Positions 16,086 to 26,337 of a stretch of 64,000 nt of DNA are shown in pieces (position 1 is the stretch's first letter; every line of letters begins with the position of its first letter). The notes under the pieces were generated by a model, which was not told the origin of the DNA, did no database searches, and saw only the letters and a program-made list of their open reading frames with translations. This DNA is from Gammaproteobacteria bacterium (lineage in GTDB: Bacteria > Pseudomonadota > Gammaproteobacteria > Steroidobacterales > Steroidobacteraceae), in the NCBI GenBank assembly GCA_025359565.1, contig JANYFY010000014.1, positions 28,623 to 92,622 of the forward strand, in the 5' to 3' direction. The translations under genes were made by a program, and so were the position numbers.

Positions 16086-18734
16086 CTACAAAACGATGTT
16101 AACGAGCTTACCGGGCACTACGATTACTTTACGAATAATCGCCTCGCCCACAAATTTCAGAACATTCGCATCGTTAATCGCGGCCTGGCGAACTTCAGCC
16201 TCGAGGGCACCGACCGCCACCGAAATACGTCCGCGCAACTTGCCATTCACCTGAACCACCCACTCGATAGTGGATTGCTCCAAGGCCAACGAATCGACGC
16301 TGCGCCATGGCTCATCAATCAACACCGTGTCGTGCCCCAGGGATTTCCACAGACCATGGGCGACATGCGGAATAATCGGCGACAAAGACATCACCGCAAT
16401 CTCCAAGCCTTCCTGCATGACCGCACGATTTGCTGCCAGCGACAGCTGATTTACTGCACGCGACCCTTCAGAGAATTTACCCAAAGCGTTCAAGAGTTCC
16501 ATAACGGCCGCAATCGCAGTATTAAAAATCTTTCGGCGCCCGATATCATCGGTTACCTTTGCCAGAGTCATATGCGTCTGACGTCGAATGGCACGCTGCT
16601 CATCCGTTAATGCACCCACATCAAACATACCCAACCCAAGCGTTGCCACGTTAAGCGCCGCCGACGGTCCCGCTGCCACGTGATCGTACACTGCCTTCCA
16701 TAAACGCTTGATGAACCTATACGCGCCTTGCACGCCTTCATCCGACCACTCTAAGGTTTGCTCTGGAGGTGCCGCGAACATTGTAAAAAGTCGTGCGGTA
16801 TCGGCACCGAACTTATCTACCAAAGCTTGGGGATCAACGCCGTTGTTCTTTGATTTCGACATCGTCACCACGCCGCCTGATTCGACCGCCGCGCCATCGC
16901 TCTTCAGTACCGCCGTGCGTGCACCGGATTGCGCGTCGACACTTACAGCGACATCAGCAGGATTGAAATACTCGACACGACCCGTCGCAGGTTTGCGGAA
17001 AAAGGCTTCGTTTAACACCATGCCTTGGGTGAATAGATGCGCAAACGGCTCTTTAAACGGTACCGCACCCAATTCGTTTAACACACGCGTCCAAAAACGG
17101 GAATACAAAAGATGCAAAATCGCGTGCTCAATTCCACCGATATACTGATCCACGGGTAACCAATAGCGAACCCTCGAATCGAGCATCGCGTGCTCATTAT
17201 CTTGACAGGCAAACCGCAAGTAGTACCAAGAAGAATCCACAAAAGTATCCATGGTGTCCGTTTCACGCCGCGAAGCTGCACCGCACCGAGGGCACTTACA
17301 CGCTAAAAACGCCTCATTTTTTAGCAATGGGTTGCCACTGCCATCGGGCACCAAATCAACGGGCAATATCACAGGCAAATCGGCATCCGGTACCGGCACT
17401 GTCCCACAGTGGGTGCAGTGGATCACCGGAATAGGACAACCCCAATATCGCTGCCGTGAAATACCCCAGTCGCGTAGTCGCCAAGTCGTTTGCTTATCGC
17501 CCAGCGACTTGGCGGTCAAATCGGCCGTAATGGCCACCACTGATTCTTGATAGGTCAACCCATCATAAATACCCGAATTAATGCAACGCCCCGGTTCCGC
17601 ATACCACGGCGCCCACACCTCCACCGAGTAGGTCTGGCCCCCCACATCAATCACAGGCGTAATTGGCAACGCATATTTCTTGGCGAACGAAAAATCGCGT
17701 TCATCATGTGCAGGAACGCCCATGACCGCCCCTTCGCCGTAACTCATGAGTACATAATTGCCGACCCAAACAGGCACCGCCTCGCCACTCAATGGATGTT
17801 GTACAAACAATCCCGTGGGTGCCCCTTTCTTTTCTTGAGTGGCCATATCGGCTTCAAGGGACGAGCCATGACGGCACTCCTCAATAAACGCCGCGAGTCC
17901 CGGGTTAAACTGAGCGGCATGCGTCGCTAATGGATGCTCGGCAGCCACCGCGCAGAAGGTCACTCCCATGAGCGTATCAACTCGCGTAGTGAAAACTTGC
18001 AGCTGATGAATTTTCCCTTCGAGTTCGTAAGGAAACGCAACTCTCACTCCCTCGCTGCGCCCTATCCAATTGGTCTGCATGGCGCGCACCCGCTCAGGCC
18101 AGCCTTGCATACCGTCGAGTGCTGACAACAAATCCTCAGCATAAGCCGTGATCTTCAAGTAATACATGGGAATTTCGCGCTTCTCAACCAACGCACCGGT
18201 GCGCCACCCTCGACCGTCGATCACCTGCTCATTAGCCAGCACCGTCTTGTCGACCGGATCCCAATTCACCATGCCGGTTTTTTGATAAGCGATCCCTTTT
18301 TCCAACATACGCAGAAACAACCACTGATTCCAGCGATAGTATTCCGGCCGGCAGGTCGCAAGCTCACGACTCCAGTCGAGCGCAAAACCCAGAGACTTCA
18401 GCTGCTGCTTCATATAAGCGATGTTCTCGAATGTCCATTTCGCCGGCGGCACGCCATTGGCGATCGCAGCGTTCTCAGCCGGTAAGCCAAAAGCATCCCA
18501 GCCCATCGGCTGCAAGACGTTTTTCCCGTTCATTCGCATGAATCGGCTCAACACATCGCCAATGGTGTAGTTGCGAACATGCCCCATATGTAAGCGACCG
18601 CTGGGGTAGGGGAACATCGACAAGCAATAGTATTTGTCTCGACCCTGGTCTTCATGGGCCTCAAAACAACGCTGCTCGTTCCAGTATTTTTGCGCCTCGG
18701 CCTCGACGACGGCGGGTACGTATTTTTCGTGCAT
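16086..18734 (-). CDS. leuS: Leucyl-tRNA synthetase
   Basis: Class I aminoacyl-tRNA synthetase that charges tRNA-Leu in the cytoplasm. The 882-residue protein has the HIGH-type motif HMGH within [19 protein letters not shown] (about residues 42-60) and the KMSKS-type motif MSKSKNNG near residue 625. An editing (CP1) domain lies between them, and the C-terminal domain ends [11 protein letters not shown] and the usual basic tail. Length is normal for bacterial LeuS. It is first in a leuS-lptE operon. The 212 bases upstream hold its promoter and possibly a small reading frame on the other strand. Confidence 0.98.
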   Translation of the reverse strand: MHEKYVPAVVEAEAQKYWNEQRCFEAHEDQGRDKYYCLSMFPYPSGRLHMGHVRNYTIGDVLSRFMRMNGKNVLQPMGWDAFGLPAENAAIANGVPPAKWTFENIAYMKQQLKSLGFALDWSRELATCRPEYYRWNQWLFLRMLEKGIAYQKTGMVNWDPVDKTVLANEQVIDGRGWRTGALVEKREIPMYYLKITAYAEDLLSALDGMQGWPERVRAMQTNWIGRSEGVRVAFPYELEGKIHQLQVFTTRVDTLMGVTFCAVAAEHPLATHAAQFNPGLAAFIEECRHGSSLEADMATQEKKGAPTGLFVQHPLSGEAVPVWVGNYVLMSYGEGAVMGVPAHDERDFSFAKKYALPITPVIDVGGQTYSVEVWAPWYAEPGRCINSGIYDGLTYQESVVAITADLTAKSLGDKQTTWRLRDWGISRQRYWGCPIPVIHCTHCGTVPVPDADLPVILPVDLVPDGSGNPLLKNEAFLACKCPRCGAASRRETDTMDTFVDSSWYYLRFACQDNEHAMLDSRVRYWLPVDQYIGGIEHAILHLLYSRFWTRVLNELGAVPFKEPFAHLFTQGMVLNEAFFRKPATGRVEYFNPADVAVSVDAQSGARTAVLKSDGAAVESGGVVTMSKSKNNGVDPQALVDKFGADTARLFTMFAAPPEQTLEWSDEGVQGAYRFIKRLWKAVYDHVAAGPSAALNVATLGLGMFDVGALTDEQRAIRRQTHMTLAKVTDDIGRRKIFNTAIAAVMELLNALGKFSEGSRAVNQLSLAANRAVMQEGLEIAVMSLSPIIPHVAHGLWKSLGHDTVLIDEPWRSVDSLALEQSTIEWVVQVNGKLRGRISVAVGALEAEVRQAAINDANVLKFVGEAIIRKVIVVPGKLVNIVL

Positions 18735-18837
18735 TTAACAGCAAGAATACCCGAGATAGGGCGTTGCCGCGCGCCGAAATGCTAGCATTTTAGCTATCAG
18801 ACATCATGGCCGCTTATATCGCCCAGGAGTCGTTCAA

Positions 18838-18966
18838 ATGAACACTCAGCCAAGTCCTGCCACGGGATTACCTAACTTCAGCGCCGAGAAGCGGGCATTC
18901 GCCGCGTCTAGTAGGCTAGCGTTGCTCTTCTTTTCATTTCAAAACAATGGCGATGATCATGACTAG
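18838..18966 (+). CDS. Possible small reading frame of 42 codons
   Basis: An ATG at 18838 with a strong AGGAG eight bases upstream opens a 42-codon frame (begins MNTQPSPATGLPNFSAEK). It ends inside the first codons of the cupin-like gene, in a different frame. I do not recognise it. The good ribosome site is the only support; it could be a leader peptide or the relic of a longer gene. It lies upstream of a truncated gene, so a remnant is as likely as a working peptide. Confidence 0.3.
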   Translation: MNTQPSPATGLPNFSAEKRAFAASSRLALLFFSFQNNGDDHD

Positions 18967-19303
18967 TTTCCGGGACATAGTGCTGGGCGCGTGCCTTGGT
19001 TCAATCGTAACGGCAGCGGCGGCGTCATTGGGTGATGTTTCCACGCTGGATCCTCTCAAGCTGTCGCCGCAGTACTACAAATTACGTTTCGAAAATTCCC
19101 AGGTACGTGTGCTGGAATATCACTTAAAACCAGGTGTGAAGGAAGTTATGCACAGTCACCCGGCTCGGGTTCTTTTCGCTCTGGCAGACGCAACGGTAAG
19201 GTCAACACTCGCGCTAAAACTGCGCCGAAAATTCCTTCGCAGCCACGATTCCCTGTTTGCGCCAAACGACCTTACCGTTTTTATACACCAAGTAAGTAGG
19301 TAA
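18947..19303 (+). pseudogene. Cupin-family exported protein, 3'-truncated
   Basis: The first 84 or so codons encode an exported cupin. There is a hydrophobic leader, then LSPQYYKLRFENSQVRVLEYHLKPG in two blocks, and the metal-binding MHSHPARVLFALADATV. Family members of this kind continue for another 40-50 residues through the second half of the barrel. Here, after about 19200, the frame runs into the 3' end of the oppositely oriented rhodanese-thioredoxin gene and encodes unrelated residues. The second cupin motif is missing, so the barrel could not close. I treat it as a truncated gene. Overlap with the convergent coding sequence is 90 bases. Confidence 0.65.
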
Positions 19304-19906
19304 ACCCGCAACACCCAACTCCTTAGCAATAGTGGTCTGTTCACCGCCATCAATCTTTACCAACACAAAACGCGAGCCATCAGTGCTCTGCAGCGAATCG
19401 ATAACGGCAGCCATCTTCTTACACGGCGGACACCAATCCGCACTAAAATCGACCAACACCGTTTTATTGGCGGGAATTCGTGCGAGGTACTCCTGCAGGG
19501 TAATTTGCTTGACCTGCGCTTCCTGCTCAAGCGGTTTGCCCGCTTGTTTCCAGGCATTTACACCGCCCGACAAGTTATAAGCCGTATAGCCATTTTTATT
19601 TAGCCATTCGGTTGCCGCACCACTTCTCCCGCCCGACAAACAATAGGTGTACACAGGCTTACTTTTATCAAGAGCGGCGGCTCGCTCCTGGAACTCCGCC
19701 TCATGCGTCCAATCCGCCAGCATCGCACTCTTGAGGTGCCCTGACTGAAACTCCCCCGGCGTGCGCACGTCAAGCACTTGTGTATTAGGCTGATCCACCG
19801 CTATTTGAAATGCATCGACCGCTAAATTAGTCGATTGACCCGCAGCTACGCCATTCAGACCAGCGCCCATAAATGCGGCTAGAATCATCGAGGTGAATCG
19901 CGTCAT
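19214..19906 (-). CDS. Exported rhodanese-thioredoxin fusion protein
   Basis: A 230-residue fusion with a signal peptide (residues 1 to about 23). A rhodanese domain follows (about 28-125, active-site Cys89 in CLSGGRS), then a thioredoxin domain (about 133-230, redox pair Cys159 and Cys162 in WCPPC). The WCPPC motif and export signal indicate periplasmic redox chemistry. The rhodanese part may pass persulfide sulfur to the thioredoxin part. The start is set by GGAGGG before the ATG at 19906; a second ATG 18 bases upstream lacks a site. It sits between the truncated cupin and a small metallopeptidase-like gene and has no clear operon partner. Confidence 0.9.
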   Translation of the reverse strand: MTRFTSMILAAFMGAGLNGVAAGQSTNLAVDAFQIAVDQPNTQVLDVRTPGEFQSGHLKSAMLADWTHEAEFQERAAALDKSKPVYTYCLSGGRSGAATEWLNKNGYTAYNLSGGVNAWKQAGKPLEQEAQVKQITLQEYLARIPANKTVLVDFSADWCPPCKKMAAVIDSLQSTDGSRFVLVKIDGGEQTTIAKELGVAGLPTYLVYKNGKVVWRKQGIVAAKEFSAQF

Positions 19907-19928
19907 AAAACTACCCTCCGACATTAAT

Positions 19929-20303
19929 TTAGCCTATCAAACGTGAACGCCTCTCGCGTATGCTTGCGGCTTTAGCATACGCCTCGCGCTCATAGGGACT
20001 ATTAACATATCCGCGTAAACACGACCACAAATATTTGAAATAGGTCATACCATTCGCAAATTGCACCACATGAGTTATTTCGTGCGCCAGTAGCTCAAGC
20101 CCCTCGGGCGTCTCGGCGCGATAAACACGCGCTCGCATGTATATGTGATGTTTCAATGTCACCGCGGCATAGCGCCGCAACAACCACCACGGCACATGGT
20201 TTTCGTGCAATACGACTGACGCCAAAATTTCAGCCGAAAAATGCTCCAGCAGCGCGGTAGTTTCCGAAAAACTCAGCGAACGACCCCGTTTACGCACGGC
20301 CAC
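19929..20303 (-). CDS. Small HExxH protein, DUF4157-like
   Basis: A 124-residue protein with HEITHVVQFANGM, in which His74, Glu75 and His78 form an HExxH zinc motif. The pattern of HExxHxxQ resembles the DUF4157 domain, often found at the core of larger extracellular or contractile-injection-associated proteins. Here it stands alone, with no signal peptide and no associated large protein. It starts five bases after the lnt stop and is probably co-transcribed with lnt. Its function is unknown, and a gamma-carboxy remnant of a longer protein cannot be excluded. Confidence 0.65.
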   Translation of the reverse strand: MAVRKRGRSLSFSETTALLEHFSAEILASVVLHENHVPWWLLRRYAAVTLKHHIYMRARVYRAETPEGLELLAHEITHVVQFANGMTYFKYLWSCLRGYVNSPYEREAYAKAASIRERRSRLIG

Positions 20304-20308
20304 TTACA

Positions 20309-21814
20309 TTACGCACGGGCGCGTCGTCGCACCACGCTGCATTTCCACACCGCAACAAACAACATCAGCAAAGCGCCTATAACCACCGGATAGTTACCGA
20401 CGCGTGCATAAGGCGTCAGACCCGTCATCGGTTGCACGTCCGCACGCAATACCGCCTGTTGAAATTGCGGCAAGCGCGCCACAATCTCACCGCGCGGCCC
20501 GATAACCGCCGTGATGCCGTCATTGGCCGCCCGCACTAAATACCGTCCAGCCTCTAGCGCCCTCATACGCGCTATTTGTAAATGCTGATGGGGTGCGGTC
20601 GAATCACCATACCAAGCGTTATTGGTGATATTGATTAGCAACGTCGCTTCACGCAACACTTTTAATTGCGCAGCGCCATAAGCATCTTCATAACAAATGG
20701 TCAGCCCCAATTTTTGCCCGGCCGCGCGCAGCACCGGCTGATTCTCCTCGCCGGGTGTCATATCGCTGTAAGGTAAATTCCGCAAACGCATCCAGGTACG
20801 AACAAAAGGCGGCACCGGAAAAAACTCGCCGAACGGCACTAAACGACGTTTGTAATACCAACCATTACCCGAATCGCTCAACACCAATAATCCGTTACGA
20901 TATTCTTCAGTATCCGGTTGGTACCGTAACAATCCAATCGCGAATTCCGCCCCATGGCGACGTCCCGCCGCCTGCAAAGCCTGGAGGTAATCTTGAATAT
21001 CACTCGCCAACACCGGCAGCGCAGCCTCAGGCCAAACGATTAGCTGCGCACCCCACGCTGAAGTGGTGAGATGGGAGTAACGGATCAGCGTCGCTTCGCG
21101 ATTATTTTCCTGCCACTTTTCGTCCTGAGAAACGGCACCTTGCACGGCGGCGACGCTAATTTTGTGACCCACCGCGTGCGTCCATTCGCGCGCCCCCAGT
21201 ATTGCAACGACGAATAGCGCAGCCAGCACACCCAAGGGTAGCCAGCGCTGACGCGTACCGGTACGCGACCACAAAACACTCAACGCCACCGCCGCAAGGG
21301 CTGCCGCAAAAGTCACTCCGTACACGCCGAACACCGGCGCAATGGCGGCAAGCGGCGAGTCGATGAACGCATAACCGATACTCAACCACGGAAAACCGCT
21401 GAGCAGCCAACCCCTCAGCCATTCCAACAACACCCATAACGCCGGCAATACTAGCCAATCACGGATCGCAGCGGATTCAAGCCAAAACCGGTTGGCGATG
21501 TAGCACAGCGCGGCGATGTAAAAAGCCATTAAGGAGACTAATCCCGCTTGCAGAATAAAGGTGAGCCAAATAGGCACTAATCCGAATATATGAATGCAGG
21601 TGTAGAGCCAGTAGGTACCGAAGGCAAAAAACCCGACGCCGAAGGCCGCACCCATCCAAGCCGCTCGGCGCCTCGGCACGCCGCGAATCAAAACAAACAG
21701 TACCGCTGGCGCAAACACTGCAACCGGCCACCAGCCAAACGGCGCAAAACTTAGGTTGAGCGTCGAGCCCGTCACAAAGGCAGCGACACAGCGGCCGCGC
21801 CAGTCAATGCTCAA
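20309..21814 (-). CDS. lnt: Apolipoprotein N-acyltransferase
   Basis: Lnt adds the third acyl chain to the N-terminal cysteine of lipoproteins in the inner membrane. The 501-residue protein has an N-terminal block of about six membrane helices (residues 1-205), a periplasmic nitrilase-like domain, and a C-terminal helix. The nitrilase catalytic triad is visible as Glu in VWPEAALP, Lys in YYKRRLVPFGE, and Cys in LTICYEDAYG. Its start overlaps the stop of ybeX by four bases (ATGA), so the two are translationally coupled. It closes the miaB-phoH-ybeY-ybeX-lnt operon. Confidence 0.97.
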   Translation of the reverse strand: MSIDWRGRCVAAFVTGSTLNLSFAPFGWWPVAVFAPAVLFVLIRGVPRRRAAWMGAAFGVGFFAFGTYWLYTCIHIFGLVPIWLTFILQAGLVSLMAFYIAALCYIANRFWLESAAIRDWLVLPALWVLLEWLRGWLLSGFPWLSIGYAFIDSPLAAIAPVFGVYGVTFAAALAAVALSVLWSRTGTRQRWLPLGVLAALFVVAILGAREWTHAVGHKISVAAVQGAVSQDEKWQENNREATLIRYSHLTTSAWGAQLIVWPEAALPVLASDIQDYLQALQAAGRRHGAEFAIGLLRYQPDTEEYRNGLLVLSDSGNGWYYKRRLVPFGEFFPVPPFVRTWMRLRNLPYSDMTPGEENQPVLRAAGQKLGLTICYEDAYGAAQLKVLREATLLINITNNAWYGDSTAPHQHLQIARMRALEAGRYLVRAANDGITAVIGPRGEIVARLPQFQQAVLRADVQPMTGLTPYARVGNYPVVIGALLMLFVAVWKCSVVRRRARA

Positions 21815-22674
21815 GTCACAGACTCTTGCGTCGGCGGTTCAATATCGACCGGCGTAATCACCCGCAACAAATCAATTCGTCGGCGGTCCGCGCGTAACAC
21901 CCGAAACTCTAATTTTTTTACCTGAATGGTTTCGCCACGGCGCGGTAATCGCTTAAACGCCTGCATGATCAGTCCACCAATCGTGTCGTATTCCTCGTCG
22001 GAAAATTCGGTCGCGAAATACTGATTAAAATCCGCGATCGGTGTCAATGCACGGACCGTGAATTCACGCGGCGCCTCTTTACGAATCGCCTGATCATCTT
22101 CAACGTCATGCTCATCATCAATCTCACCGACAATCTGTTCGATTACATCTTCAATAGTCACTAAACCACAAACTCCACCATACTCATCCACCACCATCGC
22201 AATATGGTTGTGGCTGCGTCGGAACTCTTTAAGCAACACGTTTAGCCGCTTGCTCTCCGGTACAAAGACCACGGGGCGCATGTACTCGCGAATCTCAAAT
22301 GGCCCTTCGCCCGCGGCATGCAACCGTAATAAATCTTTCGCAAGCAGTATTCCTAAAATCTCATCGCGATCCTCACCGATCACCGGGAAACGCGAATGGC
22401 CCGACTCAACCACTAACTCCACTAATTTATCGGGTGACTCATCCCGTTCAACAAACACCATCTGAGAGCGCGGCACCATAATATCGCGCACCTGCATGTC
22501 GGCCACCGCCAACACGCCTTCCAGCATCACCAGGGCGTCGCCATCAAACAAGCCCCGCTCGCTGGCCTCGCGTAAACCCTCGATCAGCTCCGCCAAGTCA
22601 CGCGGCTCACCCGACATGGATTGCGTGATGCGTTTTAACCAACGGCTCGTGCCGCCTTGTGACTGATCTGACAT
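21811..22674 (-). CDS. ybeX: HlyC/CorC family CBS-domain protein (YbeX)
   Basis: A 287-residue cytosolic protein with a tandem CBS pair (about residues 50-185; VRDIMVPRSQMVFVE at the start of the first) and a C-terminal CorC/HlyC transporter-associated domain. Family members are linked to magnesium or cobalt efflux and, in E. coli, to late ribosome assembly. I place the start at the ATG at 22674, matching the usual MSD opening; an ATG at 22701 overlapping ybeY is also possible, and neither has a strong ribosome site. It overlaps lnt by four bases and follows ybeY directly. Confidence 0.92.
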   Translation of the reverse strand: MSDQSQGGTSRWLKRITQSMSGEPRDLAELIEGLREASERGLFDGDALVMLEGVLAVADMQVRDIMVPRSQMVFVERDESPDKLVELVVESGHSRFPVIGEDRDEILGILLAKDLLRLHAAGEGPFEIREYMRPVVFVPESKRLNVLLKEFRRSHNHIAMVVDEYGGVCGLVTIEDVIEQIVGEIDDEHDVEDDQAIRKEAPREFTVRALTPIADFNQYFATEFSDEEYDTIGGLIMQAFKRLPRRGETIQVKKLEFRVLRADRRRIDLLRVITPVDIEPPTQESVT

Positions 22675-22693
22675 GGGTGAGTAGGATACTCGA

Positions 22694-23260
22694 TCAGCCA
22701 TACGGGTCGGAAAATTCAAGCTGATCAAGGATTTGAACCTCCATTTGCGTCATTTTTCGCGCCTCAAGTGCCTTTTCGTGATCAAATCCGCGCAGATGCA
22801 GTACCCCGTGAACGATCATGTGAGCCCAGTGTGCGCGCGCTGCTAGGCCCGCGGCTTTTGCCTCTTTATCCACCACGGGAGCGCATATAACCAGTTCACC
22901 TAAGGAACAACGCCCATTAGGAAGGACTCCGATCCCCGCAAAAGACAAAATATTGGTCGGCCGATCTTTATTCCGATAGTGCAAATTTAAACGACGACTG
23001 CGCCGCGCTCCCACCACTCGAATCGATAAATCCACGCACTGATTTTCACCCAACATTTTTCGCTTTCTACCCACTGGCGCCAACCCCGCCACCGGCGCAG
23101 ATCCCGCCAATGCCATTATCGCCCACTGACGAAAAGCGTGTGGACTAGGCACCCACGGCCGTCGCGCGGCGTAGCTCACCGTTAAGTCCAAGGCTACCCC
23201 TGCCAACGCCACTCCTGCCAACGCCGCTTTAACCTTGATCGTCAGGGGTGCTCGCCTCAT
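22694..23260 (-). CDS. ybeY: Endoribonuclease YbeY, rRNA maturation factor
   Basis: YbeY is a zinc-dependent endoribonuclease needed for 16S rRNA 3' end maturation. The 188-residue product has the metal motif HGVLHLRGFDH near the C-terminus and the RPTNILSF stretch. The conserved part begins around LDLTVSYA. The only ATG that fits (23260) overlaps phoH by 32 bases and adds a low-complexity leader, partly from a 15-base tandem repeat; a TTG at 23191 gives a more usual length. An extra segment, PVAGLAPVGRKRKM, interrupts the middle. It is flanked by phoH and ybeX in the standard order. Confidence 0.9.
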   Translation of the reverse strand: MRRAPLTIKVKAALAGVALAGVALDLTVSYAARRPWVPSPHAFRQWAIMALAGSAPVAGLAPVGRKRKMLGENQCVDLSIRVVGARRSRRLNLHYRNKDRPTNILSFAGIGVLPNGRCSLGELVICAPVVDKEAKAAGLAARAHWAHMIVHGVLHLRGFDHEKALEARKMTQMEVQILDQLEFSDPYG

Positions 23261-24227
23261 AGGCCTGCACGATTCGTTGCACCAGGGGATGGCGCACGAC
23301 ATCACGCGAGCTAAACATGGTGAACGCGATACCCTGTACGCCGCGTAAAATATCAATTACGGTGCGTAATCCCGATTGCTTTGAACTCGGCAAATCGATT
23401 TGCGTAATATCGCCGGTTACCACTGCTTTGGAACCGAAACCGATACGCGTCAAGAACATCTTCATTTGTTCGTTAGTACTATTTTGTGCCTCATCCAAAA
23501 TGACAAACGAATCATTGAGTGACCGACCACGCATGAAAGCCAGGGGCGCCACTTCGATGACATTGCGCTCGATTAATTTCGCCACTCGCTCAAACCCTAA
23601 CATTTCATACAAAGCGTCATACATGGGCCTTAAGTACGGATCCACTTTTTGAGACAGATCACCCGGTAAAAATCCCAAACGCTCGCCGGCTTCGACCGCC
23701 GGGCGCACCAACACGATTCGCCGTACCTTTTCGGCTTGTAATGCTTCCACCGCACACGCGACCGCCAAATACGTTTTACCGGTTCCCGCGGGACCAATGC
23801 CAAAGGTTAAGTCGTGGGTGCGCACGTTGGTGAGGTACTCGGTTTGATTGGAACCGCGCGCTCGAATTGCACCGCGCGCCGTCCGCACTTTCATTTCATC
23901 TTTTGCGTCGGTGTCAGTACTCACCTGCGTCGATTCGTCCTGCATTTGTAATTCTTGTAAAGCCATATGTACCGCCTCCGCATCCACTGGTTCGCGCTGC
24001 GCGCGCGCGTGTAAATTCAACAAAACAGCTTCCGCACGCTTAATCACGATCGACGATCCGACCAAATGAAAAGAATTACCTCGACGCTTAATCTCTAAAC
24101 CAAGCCGCGTCTCGATCAGTTTCAGGTGCGCGTCCAACGGCCCGCAAAGCTCTATTAATCGACTATTATCTGCTGGTATAAGCAGTACTTCGTGCACGGA
24201 CGCACCCCTCAAGCTTGCGCTGCTCAC
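23229..24227 (-). CDS. phoH: PhoH-like ATPase
   Basis: A 332-residue cytosolic P-loop protein of the PhoH/YbeZ type. The Walker A motif is GPAGTGKT (about residues 143-150) and Walker B is FVILDEAQN. An N-terminal KH-like region (residues 1-90) is present, as in YbeZ. It partners YbeY in RNA metabolism. The frame starts with GTG at 24227, which overlaps the miaB stop (GTGA), indicating translational coupling. Confidence 0.95.
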   Translation of the reverse strand: MSSASLRGASVHEVLLIPADNSRLIELCGPLDAHLKLIETRLGLEIKRRGNSFHLVGSSIVIKRAEAVLLNLHARAQREPVDAEAVHMALQELQMQDESTQVSTDTDAKDEMKVRTARGAIRARGSNQTEYLTNVRTHDLTFGIGPAGTGKTYLAVACAVEALQAEKVRRIVLVRPAVEAGERLGFLPGDLSQKVDPYLRPMYDALYEMLGFERVAKLIERNVIEVAPLAFMRGRSLNDSFVILDEAQNSTNEQMKMFLTRIGFGSKAVVTGDITQIDLPSSKQSGLRTVIDILRGVQGIAFTMFSSRDVVRHPLVQRIVQAYEASTPDDQG

Positions 24228-25612
24228 AAGGTCGAATCTAGCACTAGGCGGCCGCGCAAGGAATTAGGCATGGCTTCAGTAATCACGACATGCGCAAAGT
24301 TATTTAAGAGAGTCTCACGCTCGGCATCGGACACATCAAAATTCACCCAGCGATTGTTATCGGTACGCCCTGCGAGCTGCAAGGGATTACGTTTGGCCGG
24401 CCGCTCCACTAAGACACGTTGGCGACTCCCCACCATCGTGGCGGAAATAGCCCTCGCCTGACTATTTAAGCGCTGCTGCAAGAGTTCGAGGCGTTGTTGC
24501 TTAAGCGTATGCGGCACTTCATCCGGCAAGAATGCCGCAGGCGTACCGGGACGACGGCTATAAAGAAAACTATAAGACTGGTCGAAGCCAATGTCAGCAA
24601 TTAAGTTCATAGTTGCCACAAAATCTTCGTCGGTCTCGCCCGGAAATCCAACGATAATATCCGTGGAGATACAGATATCGGGCCGCACCGCGCGTAGTTT
24701 TCGAATTTTTTGTTTGTATTCAAGCACGGTATGACCGCGCTTCATCGCACTCAGTATACGATCCGAGCCACTTTGTACCGGCAGGTGTAAAAAATTATTG
24801 AGTTTCGGCACGTTCGCATAGGCTTCAATCAAGCTATCATTGAAGTCGAGCGGATGCGAAGTCGTAAACCGAATGCGCTCAACCCCTTTTATGCCGGCTA
24901 CGTAGTGAATCAAAGTCGCCAGGTCTGCCTGCGCCGCATCCCGATCTGCCTGTGCCGCGTCCCCGCCGGCCTGAATCTCCGCCATAGGCCCTGCATAGGC
25001 ATTGACGTTCTGGCCAAGCAAGGTGATCTCACGTACGCCCTGAGCCGCCAAACCTTCTACTTCGCGTAACACTTGTTCAAAGGGTCTACTAATTTCTTCA
25101 CCGCGAGTAAAGGGCACTACGCAGAAGGTGCAGTACTTACTGCATCCTTCCATGATTGACACAAAAGCAGTAGCTCCCTCGGCACGTGCGGCGGGAAGAT
25201 GATCGAATTTCTCGATCTCCGGAAAACTAATATCTATTTGCGGACGACCGCTGGCTTTAAGTCCCTCCATCATGTCCGGAAGGCGGTGCAAAGTCTGGGG
25301 TCCGAAAACGAGGTCCACGAAAGGCGCGCGTTTGGCAATGCCCTCGCCTTCCTGCGAGGCCACGCATCCCCCCACGCCAATCACCAGGTGCGGCCGCTGC
25401 TGCTTGAGGAGTCGCCACTCCCCTAACAAAGAAAAAACTTTCTCCTGAGCTTTCTCGCGCACCGAGCAGGTATTGACCAATAAAACATCGGCCTTAACCG
25501 GATCATCAGTTAAAGTCATGCCGTGCGAGCCTTGAAGTACATCCCGCATTTTGTCGGAATCGTACTCATTCATCTGACAACCAAACGTTTTTATGTATAA
25601 AAGACCAGGCAT
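24224..25612 (-). CDS. miaB: tRNA-2-methylthio-N6-dimethylallyladenosine synthase MiaB
   Basis: MiaB is a radical-SAM enzyme that adds the 2-methylthio group to i6A37 of tRNA. The 462-residue protein has the N-terminal UPF0004 domain with three cluster cysteines ([28 protein letters not shown]). The radical-SAM motif is CSKYCTFC, and a C-terminal TRAM domain is present. Within the radical-SAM domain, residues about 215-231 contain a 7-residue tandem repeat ([14 protein letters not shown]) encoded by a 21-base duplication at 24921-24962; E. coli MiaB has no such insert. It is the first gene of the minus-strand operon and is divergent from def. Confidence 0.97.
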   Translation of the reverse strand: MPGLLYIKTFGCQMNEYDSDKMRDVLQGSHGMTLTDDPVKADVLLVNTCSVREKAQEKVFSLLGEWRLLKQQRPHLVIGVGGCVASQEGEGIAKRAPFVDLVFGPQTLHRLPDMMEGLKASGRPQIDISFPEIEKFDHLPAARAEGATAFVSIMEGCSKYCTFCVVPFTRGEEISRPFEQVLREVEGLAAQGVREITLLGQNVNAYAGPMAEIQAGGDAAQADRDAAQADLATLIHYVAGIKGVERIRFTTSHPLDFNDSLIEAYANVPKLNNFLHLPVQSGSDRILSAMKRGHTVLEYKQKIRKLRAVRPDICISTDIIVGFPGETDEDFVATMNLIADIGFDQSYSFLYSRRPGTPAAFLPDEVPHTLKQQRLELLQQRLNSQARAISATMVGSRQRVLVERPAKRNPLQLAGRTDNNRWVNFDVSDAERETLLNNFAHVVITEAMPNSLRGRLVLDSTL

Positions 25613-25659
25613 AAATTCTCAAAAAACGCTATTTAGAAAAGCCTAAGATACTAGGAACC

Positions 25660-26193
25660 ATGGCAATACGCGAAGTTCTCAAAATGGGCGATCCCAGGCT
25701 GCTACGAATCGCCGTACCGGCACCCATGTTAGGCAACCCGGAACTGGCTTCGGTGCTGCAGGACATGCGAGATACCATGCGCGATCTCAATGGGGCGGGC
25801 CTCGCTGCTCCGCAAATCGGGATTAATTGGCGGGTAGTTATTTTTGGCGTCGATTCTAACCCGCGCTACCCGGATGCCGAAATAGTGCCCTATACGGAGC
25901 TCATCAACCCTACTTTGACACCCATAGGCTCGGAACTTGAGGACGGCTGGGAAGGCTGCCTGTCGGTGCCTGGCATGCGCGGTTTAGTCCCTCGCTACCT
26001 GAAGCTTCGCTATCAGGGTTTTGATGCCCAGGGGCAGCCCATCGACCGCACCGTGCACAATTTCCACGCGCGCGTGGTGCAGCATGAAGTTGACCACTTG
26101 GATGGCATCCTATATCCGCGCCGTATCCGCGATTTGACTCAATTTGGATTTACCGACGTTCTGTTTCCAGGCCAAGAGCTTGATGACGATTGA
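25660..26193 (+). CDS. def: Peptide deformylase
   Basis: Peptide deformylase removes the formyl group from nascent proteins. All three family motifs are present: GLAAPQIG (residues 47-54), EGCLSVPG with metal ligand Cys100, and QHEVDHLDG with ligands His142 and His146. The 177-residue length is normal. No fmt gene follows, unlike in many genomes. It is divergent from miaB with 47 bases between starts. Confidence 0.96.
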   Translation: MAIREVLKMGDPRLLRIAVPAPMLGNPELASVLQDMRDTMRDLNGAGLAAPQIGINWRVVIFGVDSNPRYPDAEIVPYTELINPTLTPIGSELEDGWEGCLSVPGMRGLVPRYLKLRYQGFDAQGQPIDRTVHNFHARVVQHEVDHLDGILYPRRIRDLTQFGFTDVLFPGQELDDD

Positions 26194-26337
26194 GTGCCTG
26201 TTACATTCGAATGACTACCCGGCGTTTCAGGACTGGAGGGGCTAGGGCGGAATATGACAAATTTTCTTTAAGTTTTACGCCAAGCCATGGCAAACTTAAA
26301 AAATTACTCACGTGAGGGTATACCAACAGAGATTCGC

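Noticed and set aside
16062..16610. Plus-strand open frames opposite leuS
   Set aside because: Composition is that of antisense shadows and no start site or family resemblance supports them.
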